64,000 bases of DNA from Trichomonas vaginalis G3 (taxonomy: Eukaryota > Parabasalia > Trichomonadida > Trichomonadidae). The position numbers were made by a program, and so were the translations under genes. Location of the stretch: positions 8,152,082 to 8,216,081 of the forward strand of contig NC_067207.1 of the NCBI RefSeq assembly GCF_026262505.1, written 5' to 3'. Below, piece by piece: positions 19,518 to 30,200 of this stretch. The notes under the pieces are model-generated. The model did no database searches. It was not told where the DNA came from and saw only the letters and a program-made list of their open reading frames with translations. Each line of letters opens with the position of its first letter. Position 1 is the first letter of the stretch.

Positions 19518-21499
19518 AGAAAACATCCTCGCTCTTGCAAAAAATGCAAAGACTGTAAAAAAATCTACGAGACATTGGTAAAATGCTTCGGTATGGATGC
19601 TCCTAGCTATTCCACTGTAACGTATCATGTTAGGATGTATCACTTCATGAACAAAAAGGCGCCCATCATAAAAATTGACAAAAAATCGCCGGATCAAAGA
19701 AAAATCAAAGCAATTCTTCAAGCGCTAGATGAAGACCCAAGAGCATCACTTAGAAGGATAGAGGAGATGACAAAGATACCACGTACAACAGTCAGTTATT
19801 ATCTGCACAATTATTTGAACTACAAACTAGCGTATACACGTTGGGTTCCGCACAACCTTAATTCAGTTCAAAAAAAATCTAGAGTCCAATCTTCGAAAGA
19901 GCTCCTCTCTATATTGGGTGCGTATCAATCCAAGAAGTTTCGCTTTTTAGTAACAGGGGACGAGTCTTGGTTTCAATATGCAACAGAAGCCAAAATCATA
20001 TGGATCCCGAAGGATGAAAATGTTGTAAACGAAAACGATAAAAACGGTTTGACAGTAAAGTGACACTTTACATGGCAAAAAATAGAGCCTTACTTTTGAG
20101 ATACTTGAGATTGAAACTGAATCTTATGAGGCGGTGATCTTGAATCACTACCTCATAAGGTTCAGTTTCATATAAAATTTGTTGCAATTTGTTATTCTTT
20201 TGCAATCATTTCTTATAAGATTTTACATCTTTAGGGGAATGTTTGTTATCATGTATATATTATAAATATCTACACGATAACGAACATTCCTCGCTAAATT
20301 GCTGAGAAACTTTGAGGAAATGTCGAACAATTTCCTCAAAGTTTCTCAGATTTATATAGATCACTAGAGTCCCCTAGGCACTGATTCTGGTTCAGTACCT
20401 AGGAGGCTCTAGTTCTTTAACGAACTGATAAAATGTTTTTAAATTTTTGGATATTGCTACCTGTGAAGCACTGACTTCAAGTCAGTACCTCACAGGTAGC
20501 AATTACATTGAAAGATGGGAGAAACTTTGTCCGAATGTTAAACTATTCGGACAAAGTTTCTCCCATTTGTAGTGGAGATGGAAGGCTTTGAGGTATATTG
20601 TATTAATATATACCCCAAAGCCTTCCATCTCCACTTGAAAGTGTCCAAACTTTGGGTTAATAGTTTGCAATTAACCCAAAGTTTGGACACTTTCTAGAAG
20701 GAATTGGAGGGTAAGAGATATACATTCATATGGTATATCTCTTACCCTCCAATTCCTTCTTAAAATGGGAGAAACTTTGTCCGAATGTTAAACTATTCGG
20801 ACAAAGTTTCTCCCATTTTAAGAAGGAATTGGAGGCTATGAGATACTGATGAAATGTCAGTAACTCATGGCTTCCAATTCCTTCCTAAAACTCATAAAAG
20901 TGGACATTACATGCATATAAAATTTGACATGTAAAGTCCACTTTTTGCGAGCGGGGATTTGACTCCGTCAAATCCCCTTTTTCGTTTACGAGAAAAATCC
21001 GCAAACATTCCCGAAGAAAAAAATTGACACACCAATGATGATGTTGTCGGTTTTTTGGGGCGTAAATGACATCATCGCAATTGATATTCTTCAAAAACCT
21101 AATACGATGAATGCTCAGTATCTAATTGACAATGTTCTTACTCAAATTATCAATTCTGATGAGTTTGAGAAATCCAAACAACAAAAACAAAAGTTTGCAA
21201 TTCATTTTGATAATTCAAGAGTTCACAAAAGTCATAAGGTAATGAATTACTTGGTGGAAAACAATGTCAAAGTTGTTCCAAACCCAATTTATTCACCTGA
21301 TATTGCACCCTCTGACTTTTATTTATTCGGCACGCTAAAAAAGAGAGCTGAAGGACGCGAATTCGCGAGTCCAGATGATCTTGAAAATTTTGTAAGAGAG
21401 CAATTTGAGCAATTTTCTCATGATGATTTAAAGCGTGTCTTTCAAGCCTGGATCGATCGCTGCGAACGCGTGATTGAATCCAATGGTGATTATATTTAA
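19518..21499 (+). pseudogene. mariner transposase split by a hairpin-array insertion, unit 2
   Basis: The N-terminal part (19518-20063) has a helix-turn-helix segment (RASLRRIEEMTKIPRTTVSY) and the first catalytic Asp in VTGDESWF. The C-terminal part (about 21026-21499) has the second Asp in AIHFDNSRVHKS and the third in YSPDIAPSDFYLFG, with 34 residues between the last two: the D,D34D signature of the mariner family. The two halves together span about the normal distance (about 95 residues) between the first two Asp, so little coding sequence is missing; 0.96 kb of hairpins sits between them. A frame change near 19570 also separates possible upstream starts. The enzyme cannot be made as one chain. 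Confidence 0.85.
20067..21024. other. Nested insertion of consecutive hairpins (two families), unit 2
   Basis: About thirteen inverted repeats follow one another from 20112 to 20977. Clear ones: 20112-20170, 20231-20299, 20302-20349, 20363-20413, 20454-20502, 20515-20566, 20571-20635, 20637-20694, 20696-20760, 20761-20820, 20823-20884, 20896-20945, 20953-20977. Stems are 10-29 bp and nearly perfect. Three different stems share a core AAACTTTG-N4-AAT-N8-ATT-N4-CAAAGTTT, and four share an inner YRSTGA-N7-TCASTA core; the other stem positions differ but remain paired. The block is flanked by TGACAC at 20061-20066 and 21025-21030, a possible target duplication. It encodes nothing visible. I do not recognise the element. 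Confidence 0.75.
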
Positions 21500-21551
21500 A
21501 TAAACTTTATATATATGTAACTTGTTTATTTCTATTCGCAGTATTCAGGTT

Positions 21552-21577
21552 TGTGCTAAACACACCTTTGGACACCC
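21552..21577 (-). repeat. Right terminal inverted repeat of mariner, unit 2
   Basis: Partner of 19302-19327; the only difference is C/T at the sixteenth base. A TA follows at 21578. Confidence 0.85.
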
Positions 21578-21745
21578 TATACTTTAAAACCATCGTGACA
21601 AAATTCAAAAACGAAGAGTTCTTCTCTCCAAATTTTTTTCAAAATCAAAAAAATGAGATAAAAAAGTACGTTTGGAAAATTCATTTTTAGCATTTTAGGA
21701 ATTTTCTCACTTTTCTTCCAAATTGACATCCTTAATTAAATTAAA

Positions 21746-23844
21746 TTACACATTAACACCGGAGCCGGAATCATCTTGGATATCAGATGATGATTTATCT
21801 TTAGATGGTTTCCTGCAGAAAACGAAGTAGATGATGAGAATAATAAGGATAACAGCAAGAAGAACGCCAATAACAATACCAGCCTTCTGTCCACCAGTAA
21901 GTCCACTATTTTCAGGTGTTGGAGTTGGCTTGGAATCATCAGGGCTTGGTGCAACGTATTGTTGTTTCTGAAGTGAAACCTCTGTTTCAATGATATTGGA
22001 TTGAGCTTGATCTTTGGATCCAGCTAACCTAATTTGAAGTTTAACTTTCCCATCTTCTTTGATATCTTCATACTTTGGAGCTGGAATGTTGAGTAGATAT
22101 GTTTTGCCTTCGTCGGCATGTAATTTCTTAATTGCAGATGGGGTTTCTACTTCAGTTACATTGTCGTCTGGGAGATCTATCCATTTCTGATCTGCATAGA
22201 ATCTATATTGGAAGTTTCCTGTCTTTGCCTCAAAGTGTTGTAATGTAACTTTAACTGGAATATATTCACCGGCCTTGAATGGTCCTGTATGATTTTCAGC
22301 AACAACAGTTGGCGCAGATAAATATGGAGACTTTCCAAGAGAATATGTAACATTGCCGGTACCTAACTCGGATGTATGATTGGCGGCGAACTCAACAACA
22401 ACAAGTAACTTTGTCTTATTATGATCCTCTGGAGCGTTAACTTTGAAAGTCCATTCTGTCTTGTTCGTGCTTGCTACGGCTGTTGCAGTGCTAACATTTT
22501 GTGATGTTTTGACGCTAGTGACAGAGGCGCTGGAAGCTTGCTTTCTGTTGCAAAGAGATAATATGTCTTTGTAATTGTTAACTTTTGAGTATGATTTTGG
22601 CTGAGTATAAATTGCCTGAAATTACTTCGTTGCCATCGTTGTAAAGAACTCTATCGATAACTGGTGTGGAGAGTGTGTCAGAATATGTAACATTGCCGGT
22701 ACCTAACTCGGATGTATGATTGGCGGCGAACTCAACAACAACAAGTAACTTTGTCTTATTATGATCCTCTGGAGCGTTAACTTTGAAAGTCCATTCTGTC
22801 TTGTTCGTGCTTGCTACGGCTGTTGCAGTGCTAACATTTTGTGATGTTTTGACGCTAGTGACAGAGGCGCTGGAAGCTTGCTTTCTGTTGCAAAGAGATA
22901 ATATGTCTTTGTAATATTTTAAGCTTTTGAGTATGATTTTGGCTGAGTATAAATTGCCTGAAATTACTTCGTTGCCATCGTTGTAAAGAACTCTATCGAT
23001 AACTGGTGTGGAGAGTGTGTCAGAATATGTAACATTGCCGGTACCTAACTCGGATGTATGATTGGCGGCGAACTCAACAACAACAAGTAACTTTGTCTTA
23101 TTATGATCCTCTGGAGCGTTAACTTTGAAAGTCCATTCTTTCTTGTTCGTGCTTGCTACGGCTGTTGCAGAGAACATTTTGTGATGCGACGCTAGTGACA
23201 GAGGCGCTGGAAGCTTGCTTTCTGTTGCAAAGAGATAATATGTCTTTGTAATATTTAAGCCTGTTTCGAGTATGATTTTGGCTGAGTATAAATTGCCTGA
23301 AATTACTTCGTTGCCATCGTTGTAGAACACTCTCGATAACTGGTGTGGGACTGTGGTCAGAATATGTAACATTACCGGTACCTAAGTTGGATTTATGATT
23401 GGCGGCGAACTCAACAACAACAAGTAACTTTGTCTTATTATGATCCTCTGGAGCGTTAACTTTGAAAGTCCATTCTACTTGTTCGTATTTATATCCAGTG
23501 AAGATAGAATAGAAGTTTGGAGATGGTGTATAGAACTTTATACCTCGAACTGAAAAATCTTCTAACTTTGACAATAAGATATCCCAAGCATCTAACATCT
23601 TCCTTCCAACTTGTACAACTTTTATTTTCTTAAGTTTCTGTCTACATTCTTGTTCAGACACTATTGTTGCTCTTGGTTTGTTAAAGACAACATCCCATTC
23701 TTTCATGACATAACATTCTGGGGCAGAGTCAACATAAATGACTAAACGTTTCAAATTCTCGACTGCTTTGTTATAGTCTCGAAATGGACACATATTTCTG
23801 AATGCTTGGAAGTCATAAAAATCTGAAACATCTATTCTGTACAT
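21746..23844 (-). pseudogene. Helicase-like/surface-protein chimera, mosaic A/B repeats, multiply frameshifted
   Basis: Same architecture as the unit 4 copy. The repeat next to the Maverick part is A-like at its start (NHKSNLG) and B-like further on (KLYSAK-type, ASSASVTSV), the others are B. Repeat spacings are 340, 342 and 337 instead of 345, with indels near 22540, 22585, 22895-22925, 23170-23190, 23325 and 23350, so no long ORF survives beyond the first part. The membrane helix and tail (stop 21746-21748) are intact as sequence. Confidence 0.7.
22451..23474 (-). repeat. Three surface repeats with indels, unit 2
   Basis: Boundaries at 22451, 22791, 23133 and 23470. Every repeat is 3-8 bp shorter than the 345-bp consensus, the signature either of decay or of a consensus built from mixed repeat copies. 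Confidence 0.8.
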
Positions 23845-23874
23845 TTTTTTATAAAAATAAAAAAAAATATTTTT

Positions 23875-24680
23875 TTATTCTTGAGCTTGTTGTTCCATTT
23901 GTTCCATTTGTTGCATTTGTTGTTCTTGAGCTATTTGTTGTTGAAGTTGTTCTTGTAATACAATACTTTCACCAGTTGCATCTTCCAATTCGAAACTTTC
24001 TGCCGTCATTGACAAATACATAGGACATAAAAGTTTTACAGGAACAAAGTTTGCGTCAACTAAGGTTAAGTTTATGTTTGCTAAAGTGTTTGAGTTTACT
24101 AAAGCTGAAAACTCTGCATTCGAATGAACAATAGGCAAACCAGCAGAGAAAGTATTGTTTATACGCATAAGTATCTTTTGGTCATAATAGTTTCTGTCGA
24201 CATTCGAATAACACTTTGAACCTAAGTTTGAAACAATATATAAGATTGGTGTGCTTAAAGTCAATGGAACAGACATTCCTTGTATGACACCTTTTCCTGT
24301 TATAGGAAACTGTTGGTAGTAAAAACCAGATATAAGTTTTGTATTATAACTCATATCGTTTATAGTAAACTCAGTCGGACATCAAACATAATGAAACCTG
24401 CTCTAGTTGCAGCACATGTTACACCCGTCCTTAAAGTATTAAATAAGTCAACAAAACCTGTTGGTGGTATATCTGAGTAAGTATCTTCAAAGGAGTATTT
24501 TTTACCATTCACAACAATAAAGTCTTCTGGTGTCAAAAGAGCAAAACAGGCTTTAGTCGTCATTGTGTTTAAGGTTAGTTTACAATATCGTCCTTGAGGA
24601 CTTTGTAAGTTTGTTGTTATAGAATTATATGACTCAGGGTTTTTAGTCGTAATAGTATAAACCATTATGTCTTCTGCCAT
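23875..24680 (-). pseudogene. Penton-like minor capsid gene, one-base frameshift, unit 2
   Basis: As 8910-9716 but one base is missing in GGACATCAAACAT near 24382. It splits the frame into a 106-codon 5' part (to about 24360) and a 159-codon 3' part starting at an internal Met (24354). Unit 1 has C and unit 3 has T at the missing position. Confidence 0.75.
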
Positions 24681-24684
24681 TTAC

Positions 24685-25266
24685 TTAGCAAATAAATTTT
24701 AATGAAATGTTGTGGTCGTCAAATATTTTTATAACGTCTGGGAAACTATATTTTAAGTTCAACGTTTCACCTCCTTTCATAACGTATATCTTGTCAATGA
24801 CATTATATGAAACACCACAGCAACTAATGTCGGGTTCTATTTCTTTGATGTTTATATCGTCTGCCTCTGTCAAAAGTTTCAATAGTTCTTTCAAAACTTC
24901 ATGAGGTGCAATGACATATGAGTTCACTTTTACAGGGTTGTGTTCGACCAAGTTTAACATTATACTTAAAGCTTGACAAATCTTCTCCTGAGTTTTAAGT
25001 TTGTCTTTCAGTTGTTGGTAGTCGTTTCGAATATCTGCAACAGAACTTAAGTCTCTGCTAACTTCAGGATATGTTGGTTGTTCTTTTACAGGAACTATTG
25101 TTATACCATCTTCGTCTTCGTATGGTTTCCCCACTTCAACATCTCTGTCTTTGACATTGACAACAACACTTTGACTGTTTGTTTGAGTTGGTGAATTTAA
25201 CTTCACATCTGCCACCGCCATTAAACCTTTTGAAACACTTACACTTCTATTTTTCGGAAATGACAT
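24685..25266 (-). CDS. Maverick 193-aa protein, unit 2 copy
   Basis: Same translation as 9721-10302 and same four-base gap to the penton-like start. Confidence 0.7.
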   Translation of the reverse strand: MSFPKNRSVSVSKGLMAVADVKLNSPTQTNSQSVVVNVKDRDVEVGKPYEDEDGITIVPVKEQPTYPEVSRDLSSVADIRNDYQQLKDKLKTQEKICQALSIMLNLVEHNPVKVNSYVIAPHEVLKELLKLLTEADDINIKEIEPDISCCGVSYNVIDKIYVMKGGETLNLKYSFPDVIKIFDDHNISLKFIC

Positions 25267-25284
25267 TTTACTTAGAATAAAAAG

Positions 25285-25704
25285 ATGGACGTATTCAGAT
25301 ATCTCTTCGAATTGAAGCAAAACAAAGTTTACACACACAAACAATACAAATACATTGACAGAATAGTTCTTTACACAAACAATGGAAAATGTTATAGAAT
25401 AGCAGTCTTTGCTGAACCTAAATATTTTCATAAAGCAAAGAAAGTTGGTATAACTGAAATGGTGAAAGTTCTTGAAGCAGACAAAAATATAACTTCAAAA
25501 CTTACAGATATTTCTAAAGGAAAGTTTATAATACAATATTATGTCAAAACTGGCGTACTGTCAATATTTGACGGAGAGAAGTCAGTTCAAGAACAACTTA
25601 CTGACCTGCTGCCAAAATCTGCTCGATGGAAGCTGTCGTTATGCCAATCTGAGGAGCCCCAGCAGGTTTCATCGAACGAATTTTCAAAAGAGCATCTTCC
25701 GTGA
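25285..25704 (+). CDS. 139-aa divergent ORF, unit 2 copy
   Basis: Same translation as 10321-10740, again 18 bp from the divergent start and overlapping the capsid gene end. Confidence 0.6.
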   Translation: MDVFRYLFELKQNKVYTHKQYKYIDRIVLYTNNGKCYRIAVFAEPKYFHKAKKVGITEMVKVLEADKNITSKLTDISKGKFIIQYYVKTGVLSIFDGEKSVQEQLTDLLPKSARWKLSLCQSEEPQQVSSNEFSKEHLP

Positions 25705-27205
25705 AAAGTGCTATTGGTTTTGTAAACTTCTTTGCTTTCAATTCATCTGGACCGTCTCTGTCACCAGTATATTGTATTTGAACTGTACCAACAGTTGAAA
25801 TACCACCCATAAAGTCTTCTGAGTCAGCAAATGGAATGCCAAGCCAAAAGTTTGAACGGTCTCCATTTGTATATTGAGTTTTTTGACCTCCTGTATGGGT
25901 CCATACTTTCACATATGGCATAATAGAACTTTGCATTTCAGGGTTAATGGTTGTTGTGAAGTTGTTGTTAAAGTTCATAGCATCTAATGTCAAGTTGTAT
26001 GACCTCATATCCTCAACTGTAGAATATTCTTCTCTTGGATAATATTTGCCATCTATGTTTATATGATATTTAATACCAGGGTTGTAGAAACAAGAATAGT
26101 CATTTATAGTTCGTCTGAAAAGAACAAACATAGTATCTGCATGTTTCATTGCAGTTGTTAAGGCAATATCTGTTCTTGCACCTGGGTCAGCACTTTGGTT
26201 TCCAACTTCACCTGCAAAGTCTTTGACAGATATTTGGTGTATAGGGAACATAAGTGGAACTGCAATATATTTGGCAGCTAAAGCATTTGAAATATCTGGG
26301 TCCAACATATAGACTGCAAGTCTGCTTTCTATTCTCTTGCATTCAAATTTTTCGCATGTGAACTTAACTGGGTCCCAAGCATCTCCAGCAGCATTGAAAT
26401 AATAGTTTACTTCAGTGTTGAGGTTTGAGAAACCAAAGTCTAAGTCAACTTTGTCTTTGCAAAATTCGGCGAATGACGTTTTATTTGTTCCCTTTACGTC
26501 TGTAAGAGTGAATGGGTCTTGTGTTGGTGCAATGACTAAGTTATTTTTGCTTGGAGTAAGTTCGATAGAAATTTTTCCTGCCCAGTTTGGCAAGTATCTT
26601 AAAAACCTGAAGATGAGGAAAGATGACAAAGGAACTCTAAGTTTCAGTTTTACTTTAGTGGCAGCAGTTCCATCTGAACCAGAAAGGTTAACATAAACTC
26701 CTGGAACGTTAGGGTCAAGTCTTCTTATTTTCTCAATAGTTGCATACTGGTCTGTTTGTTCTCTAGCTTGTGGTTGTACTGAGTTTCTTAAAGCGAACCA
26801 TTCATAGTTTGCCCATGTTACTGTTTGAACTAAGTCAGAGTTAGAATATATCTTATATCCCATGAAAACTTCTGGAGCATATTGGTATCCGACATAGAAA
26901 ATTCCATTGCAACCTTTCTTTTCAGACAACTTGGCAGAAGGTTTTATTTCAATGTCTTGTTCCACGTATAAGAAAGAGTTGTCAATAGAAATAATATGAA
27001 ACCTGTCGCAAGCAATATCTACTGTTGTTGAAGAACCTTCTCCAAACTCACCTACGTTTCCATAAGAAACAGCAGTTGTATATTCGTAAGTTCCAGGAAC
27101 TATTTCTGACCTTCTAATGGCATTGTCGCATTCGTTATACCATTCGGAAACATTTCCATTCATGGCATCCAAAACTGTTGGCGTTATATTCTGAGCGGCG
27201 TACAT
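25598..27205 (-). CDS. Maverick major capsid protein, unit 2 copy
   Basis: Complete 535-aa frame, translation the same as 10634-12241. Confidence 0.75.
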   Translation of the reverse strand: MYAAQNITPTVLDAMNGNVSEWYNECDNAIRRSEIVPGTYEYTTAVSYGNVGEFGEGSSTTVDIACDRFHIISIDNSFLYVEQDIEIKPSAKLSEKKGCNGIFYVGYQYAPEVFMGYKIYSNSDLVQTVTWANYEWFALRNSVQPQAREQTDQYATIEKIRRLDPNVPGVYVNLSGSDGTAATKVKLKLRVPLSSFLIFRFLRYLPNWAGKISIELTPSKNNLVIAPTQDPFTLTDVKGTNKTSFAEFCKDKVDLDFGFSNLNTEVNYYFNAAGDAWDPVKFTCEKFECKRIESRLAVYMLDPDISNALAAKYIAVPLMFPIHQISVKDFAGEVGNQSADPGARTDIALTTAMKHADTMFVLFRRTINDYSCFYNPGIKYHINIDGKYYPREEYSTVEDMRSYNLTLDAMNFNNNFTTTINPEMQSSIMPYVKVWTHTGGQKTQYTNGDRSNFWLGIPFADSEDFMGGISTVGTVQIQYTGDRDGPDELKAKKFTKPIALFTEDALLKIRSMKPAGAPQIGITTASIEQILAAGQ

Positions 27206-27237
27206 TTCATATGGGTAAAAATATAGAATAGTTGGAT

Positions 27238-30200
27238 TTATATGTCATAATAGAACCCACTCGGACCAAGCTTTACTTTCTTCCTGACTGAGTTTTTAAC
27301 TCTTCTTTTTCCTTCATTGCCACTACTTTCACTAGATGAAGTTACTTCTTCACTACTTTCACTTTGTTCTACTCTTCTCTTCTTCTTTGGTGTCGCTTTT
27401 GGTAACTTGCCCTCTGCTTCAAGTTGTTGCATCTTTGCCTCATGTTCACCTAGTATGTTGTAAATTTCCCATGTCCTTTTTGCCTTTGGGCTCTGGTCGC
27501 CCATCTCAGGTAACCTATATCCTAGAAAGATTTTGTCATAGTTTGTATTTGAGTCTTCGCGTATTGTTTGCATGACTCTTTCCTGAGTTTCCGGTTCAAG
27601 CTCTTCAAACAGAGCTTGTCCATATGGAATAAGCTCGTTTCCAAATATATGTTTTTGTAGCCATTCTGGTTTTCTTTCCATGTTACCAATAATATCTTTT
27701 GTGAATGGGAAAGCTTTTACCCAATGTTTCAGTCTTTCGTCATTTATTTCTGTAGTTGGTTTTATTTTGTCAAGGAACATGTTTTTCAATACTAACATTT
27801 CATTTGGTACTGTCCATTTGAGTTTTCTTAAATATTCATCCCTTCTCGGTTCATTGTCTGCAAAGTAAGTTTTTATGACATTTTGTAAACTTTCGTTTGC
27901 AAGGTCATGTACAATAGGTTCTCTTCCTTCTCTCTCCCTAACTGTCTTTCTAAACTCTTCACCAAATATACCATCTCTATGGTTCTGTGTAGTTCTTTGA
28001 GATAAATGTTTTAGAACGTCAGGTGTTATATTTCCATCAGCCATGTTCATTTCATACTGGTTCAAAATATCTGCATCTTTCATATCTTTCAATGGCATTA
28101 AAGCCGCGCTGAAAATACCAGCTATATCTGGTTCACCATTCACTTCCATTGCGTCTACAACTTCTTGGAATTGTGGTTGTAAGTTTATGAACCACCTATC
28201 CGGATTAGCTTTATGACCCCATCTCATTGTAGTTCCATAGTCTGCAGAAACAAAAGTAGGTTTGTTTCCATATTGGTTAGGTTCTGAATGAACTTTAAAC
28301 AATGTTTCATTTCTATATGTTTTGTTGAAATTTAACCTTTTATTTTCACCGAGTTCAGCCAAAGATTGAACGTTATATGGTCGTAAGTAAAAAGGATTGT
28401 TGTATTTGCGTACATTATCTTTCAGTACTTCCATTCTATGCTGAATATTTTCATCTGATGTTGGAGTCTTTTGTATGTCGGCAAACATTTTTCGATATTC
28501 TTCTACTATGTCAGCCGAATTTTTTTTAGACTCTTGGAAAGATTCCATATTCACCTCATACTCTTGTTGAGGGTCAAGATTTTTCGGCTGTTCCAAATCT
28601 TCATCTAGTTCTGTGAGGTTAGTTTCCAAAGGAGGGACTTGTTCGTTTCCTTCAGGCTCTTCTAGCTGTTGTTGCTGAACTATTTCTTCCATGTCTGGTT
28701 GTATCTGAACTTCTTCCTGTTGAGTTTCTTGTACCTCATCTGCTGGCATTTCATATATTCCGAGACCGTTTTTAAAAAGTTCCCTATCTAAGTCATCCGG
28801 ACTCATAAACCTTTCTTCTTTCGTTCCGTCTCTATTTTTTACGCGTTTCATGAAGAGAGTTGAATTGTCATTTAGCTCTGACACCAAATATCTCGGAGTA
28901 AATTCGTTCATGTCATTTGGATGATATGCTATTAAATCATATCCCTTAGCGAGCTTGTATTTTCCAGGTTTGAAATTATATCCCATTTGGTGCTGAACCA
29001 TAAAGCTAAATAGGTTCGGGTCTGTATTTCCTTCCTTGAACTTTCTAATAGCTTCTTTATATCTGTCACTAAAGTCAAGAGTATCTGGGTAACCATATTC
29101 TTCCTTAAGCATTTTTAAGAAATCTTGGTTTCCTTGTTCTCTACTTCTTTTATGTCCTTGCTCTGTTTGTGGTTGTTGTGCTGGTTGTGGAGGTGGTTGT
29201 TGTGCAGGGTTTTGAACTGTTGGTTGCTGTGCTGGTTGTGGAGGTGGTTGTTGTGCAGGGTTTTGAACTGTTGGTTGCTGTGCTGGTTGTGGAGGTGGTT
29301 GTTGTGCTGGTTGTTGTTGTTGTTGTGGTGCTGGATTTTGAACTGTTGGTTGTTGTGTTGGTTTTGGTGCATGCCTGTGTCTGTGTCCATGTGACGATGT
29401 AAATGTTTTAGGTAGTCCTGGTGCAGGTGCTTCTCTTGGAGGGTTTGGTGGTATATAAGTTCCACTAGCTAGTATATAAGTTCCACCAGCTGGTATATAA
29501 GTTCCACCAGCTGGCACATATGTTCCATCTGCAGCATAATGTCCTACCTGACTTTTCGTTCTTAAGAAAGCATTTACTAGGTCTCTTTTGGTCTGTTGTA
29601 ACTCTTTTTCTTGACTTTCCACAACAGCTGTTCTAACGGCGTCATGGGCACTTTGAACTGCCTGTCTCGTTGCTGCATCTGTTATTTTCGTCATATTTTG
29701 TGCTACTTCTTTTAACTCTTTGTCGAAACCTTCAGACTTCAGTTTCTTTCCAGATGAGAAGTCGTTCACTAGTTTCACCTTACTATGAAGAGCTTCGAAG
29801 GCGTTCTTAAAGTCAGCATTCGTTAAAGCTTCATTTGAACTGTCTTCATCCGCTTGTATTTTTGTCCTTATTGACCCTATAAGTTGGGCTGCTTTAGCGT
29901 TGGCTTGGGCGTCTAACCAGTCATTATTAGCTTTTATATATTCTGCGCTTTTCATTGCCTTTTGCATGGCTGCGTCGTTATTTTTACTTTCTTGTGCTAA
30001 GTTTTCATACTGTACGGTTTGGTTTTGCAACTGTAAAAGTTTTTCTGCCTTTACATTTGCTTCAACTTCTTTTTTATACTCATCGCTATCCATATATGTC
30101 TTCAGGGCTTTTTGTTTTATTTCTTCATCTTTCAGTACTTTATATTGAGTAGTATGGTTTTTCAAATTTATAACATCTTGTTCCATTTTTGCTACTTCTG

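Larger units (their letters stand above)
19302..21577 (+). mobile_element. mariner-family element with nested hairpin array, unit 2
   Basis: Ends are 26-bp inverted repeats (19302-19327 and 21552-21577) beginning GGGTGTCCAAAGGTG with one mismatch at position 16, flanked by TA on both sides (19300-19301, 21578-21579), the target duplication of the Tc1/mariner superfamily. Length is 2276 bp, about 1 kb more than a usual mariner because of the insertion inside the transposase. The same site is filled in units 2, 3 and 4 and empty in unit 1. Confidence 0.9.
12274..27237. repeat. Tandem unit 2 (15.0 kb, mariner present)
   Basis: Offset from unit 1 is 11704 bp over the shared 5' part. It carries the full-length WD gene frame and the mariner. 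Its WD gene shares the CGA CAT variant with unit 1 (units 3 and 4 have CGG CAT), while most of its surface repeats are the B subtype of units 3 and 4. Unit 2 is therefore a mosaic between the two kinds. Confidence 0.9.

Noticed and set aside
19396-19581. 61-codon ORF upstream of the transposase
   Set aside because: Out of frame with the transposase and composed mostly of Phe/Gly/Lys from AT-rich leader; at best it is a frameshifted piece of the transposase N-terminus.
20112-20977. CRISPR array
   Set aside because: The repeating elements are individual palindromes with different stems, there is no constant repeat with unique spacers, and no cas genes are present.
21746-21990. 84-codon ORF MKQRFHFRNNN on the minus strand
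   Set aside because: Overlaps the membrane helix region of the chimera in a different frame; the chimera frame gives a sensible membrane segment and tail.
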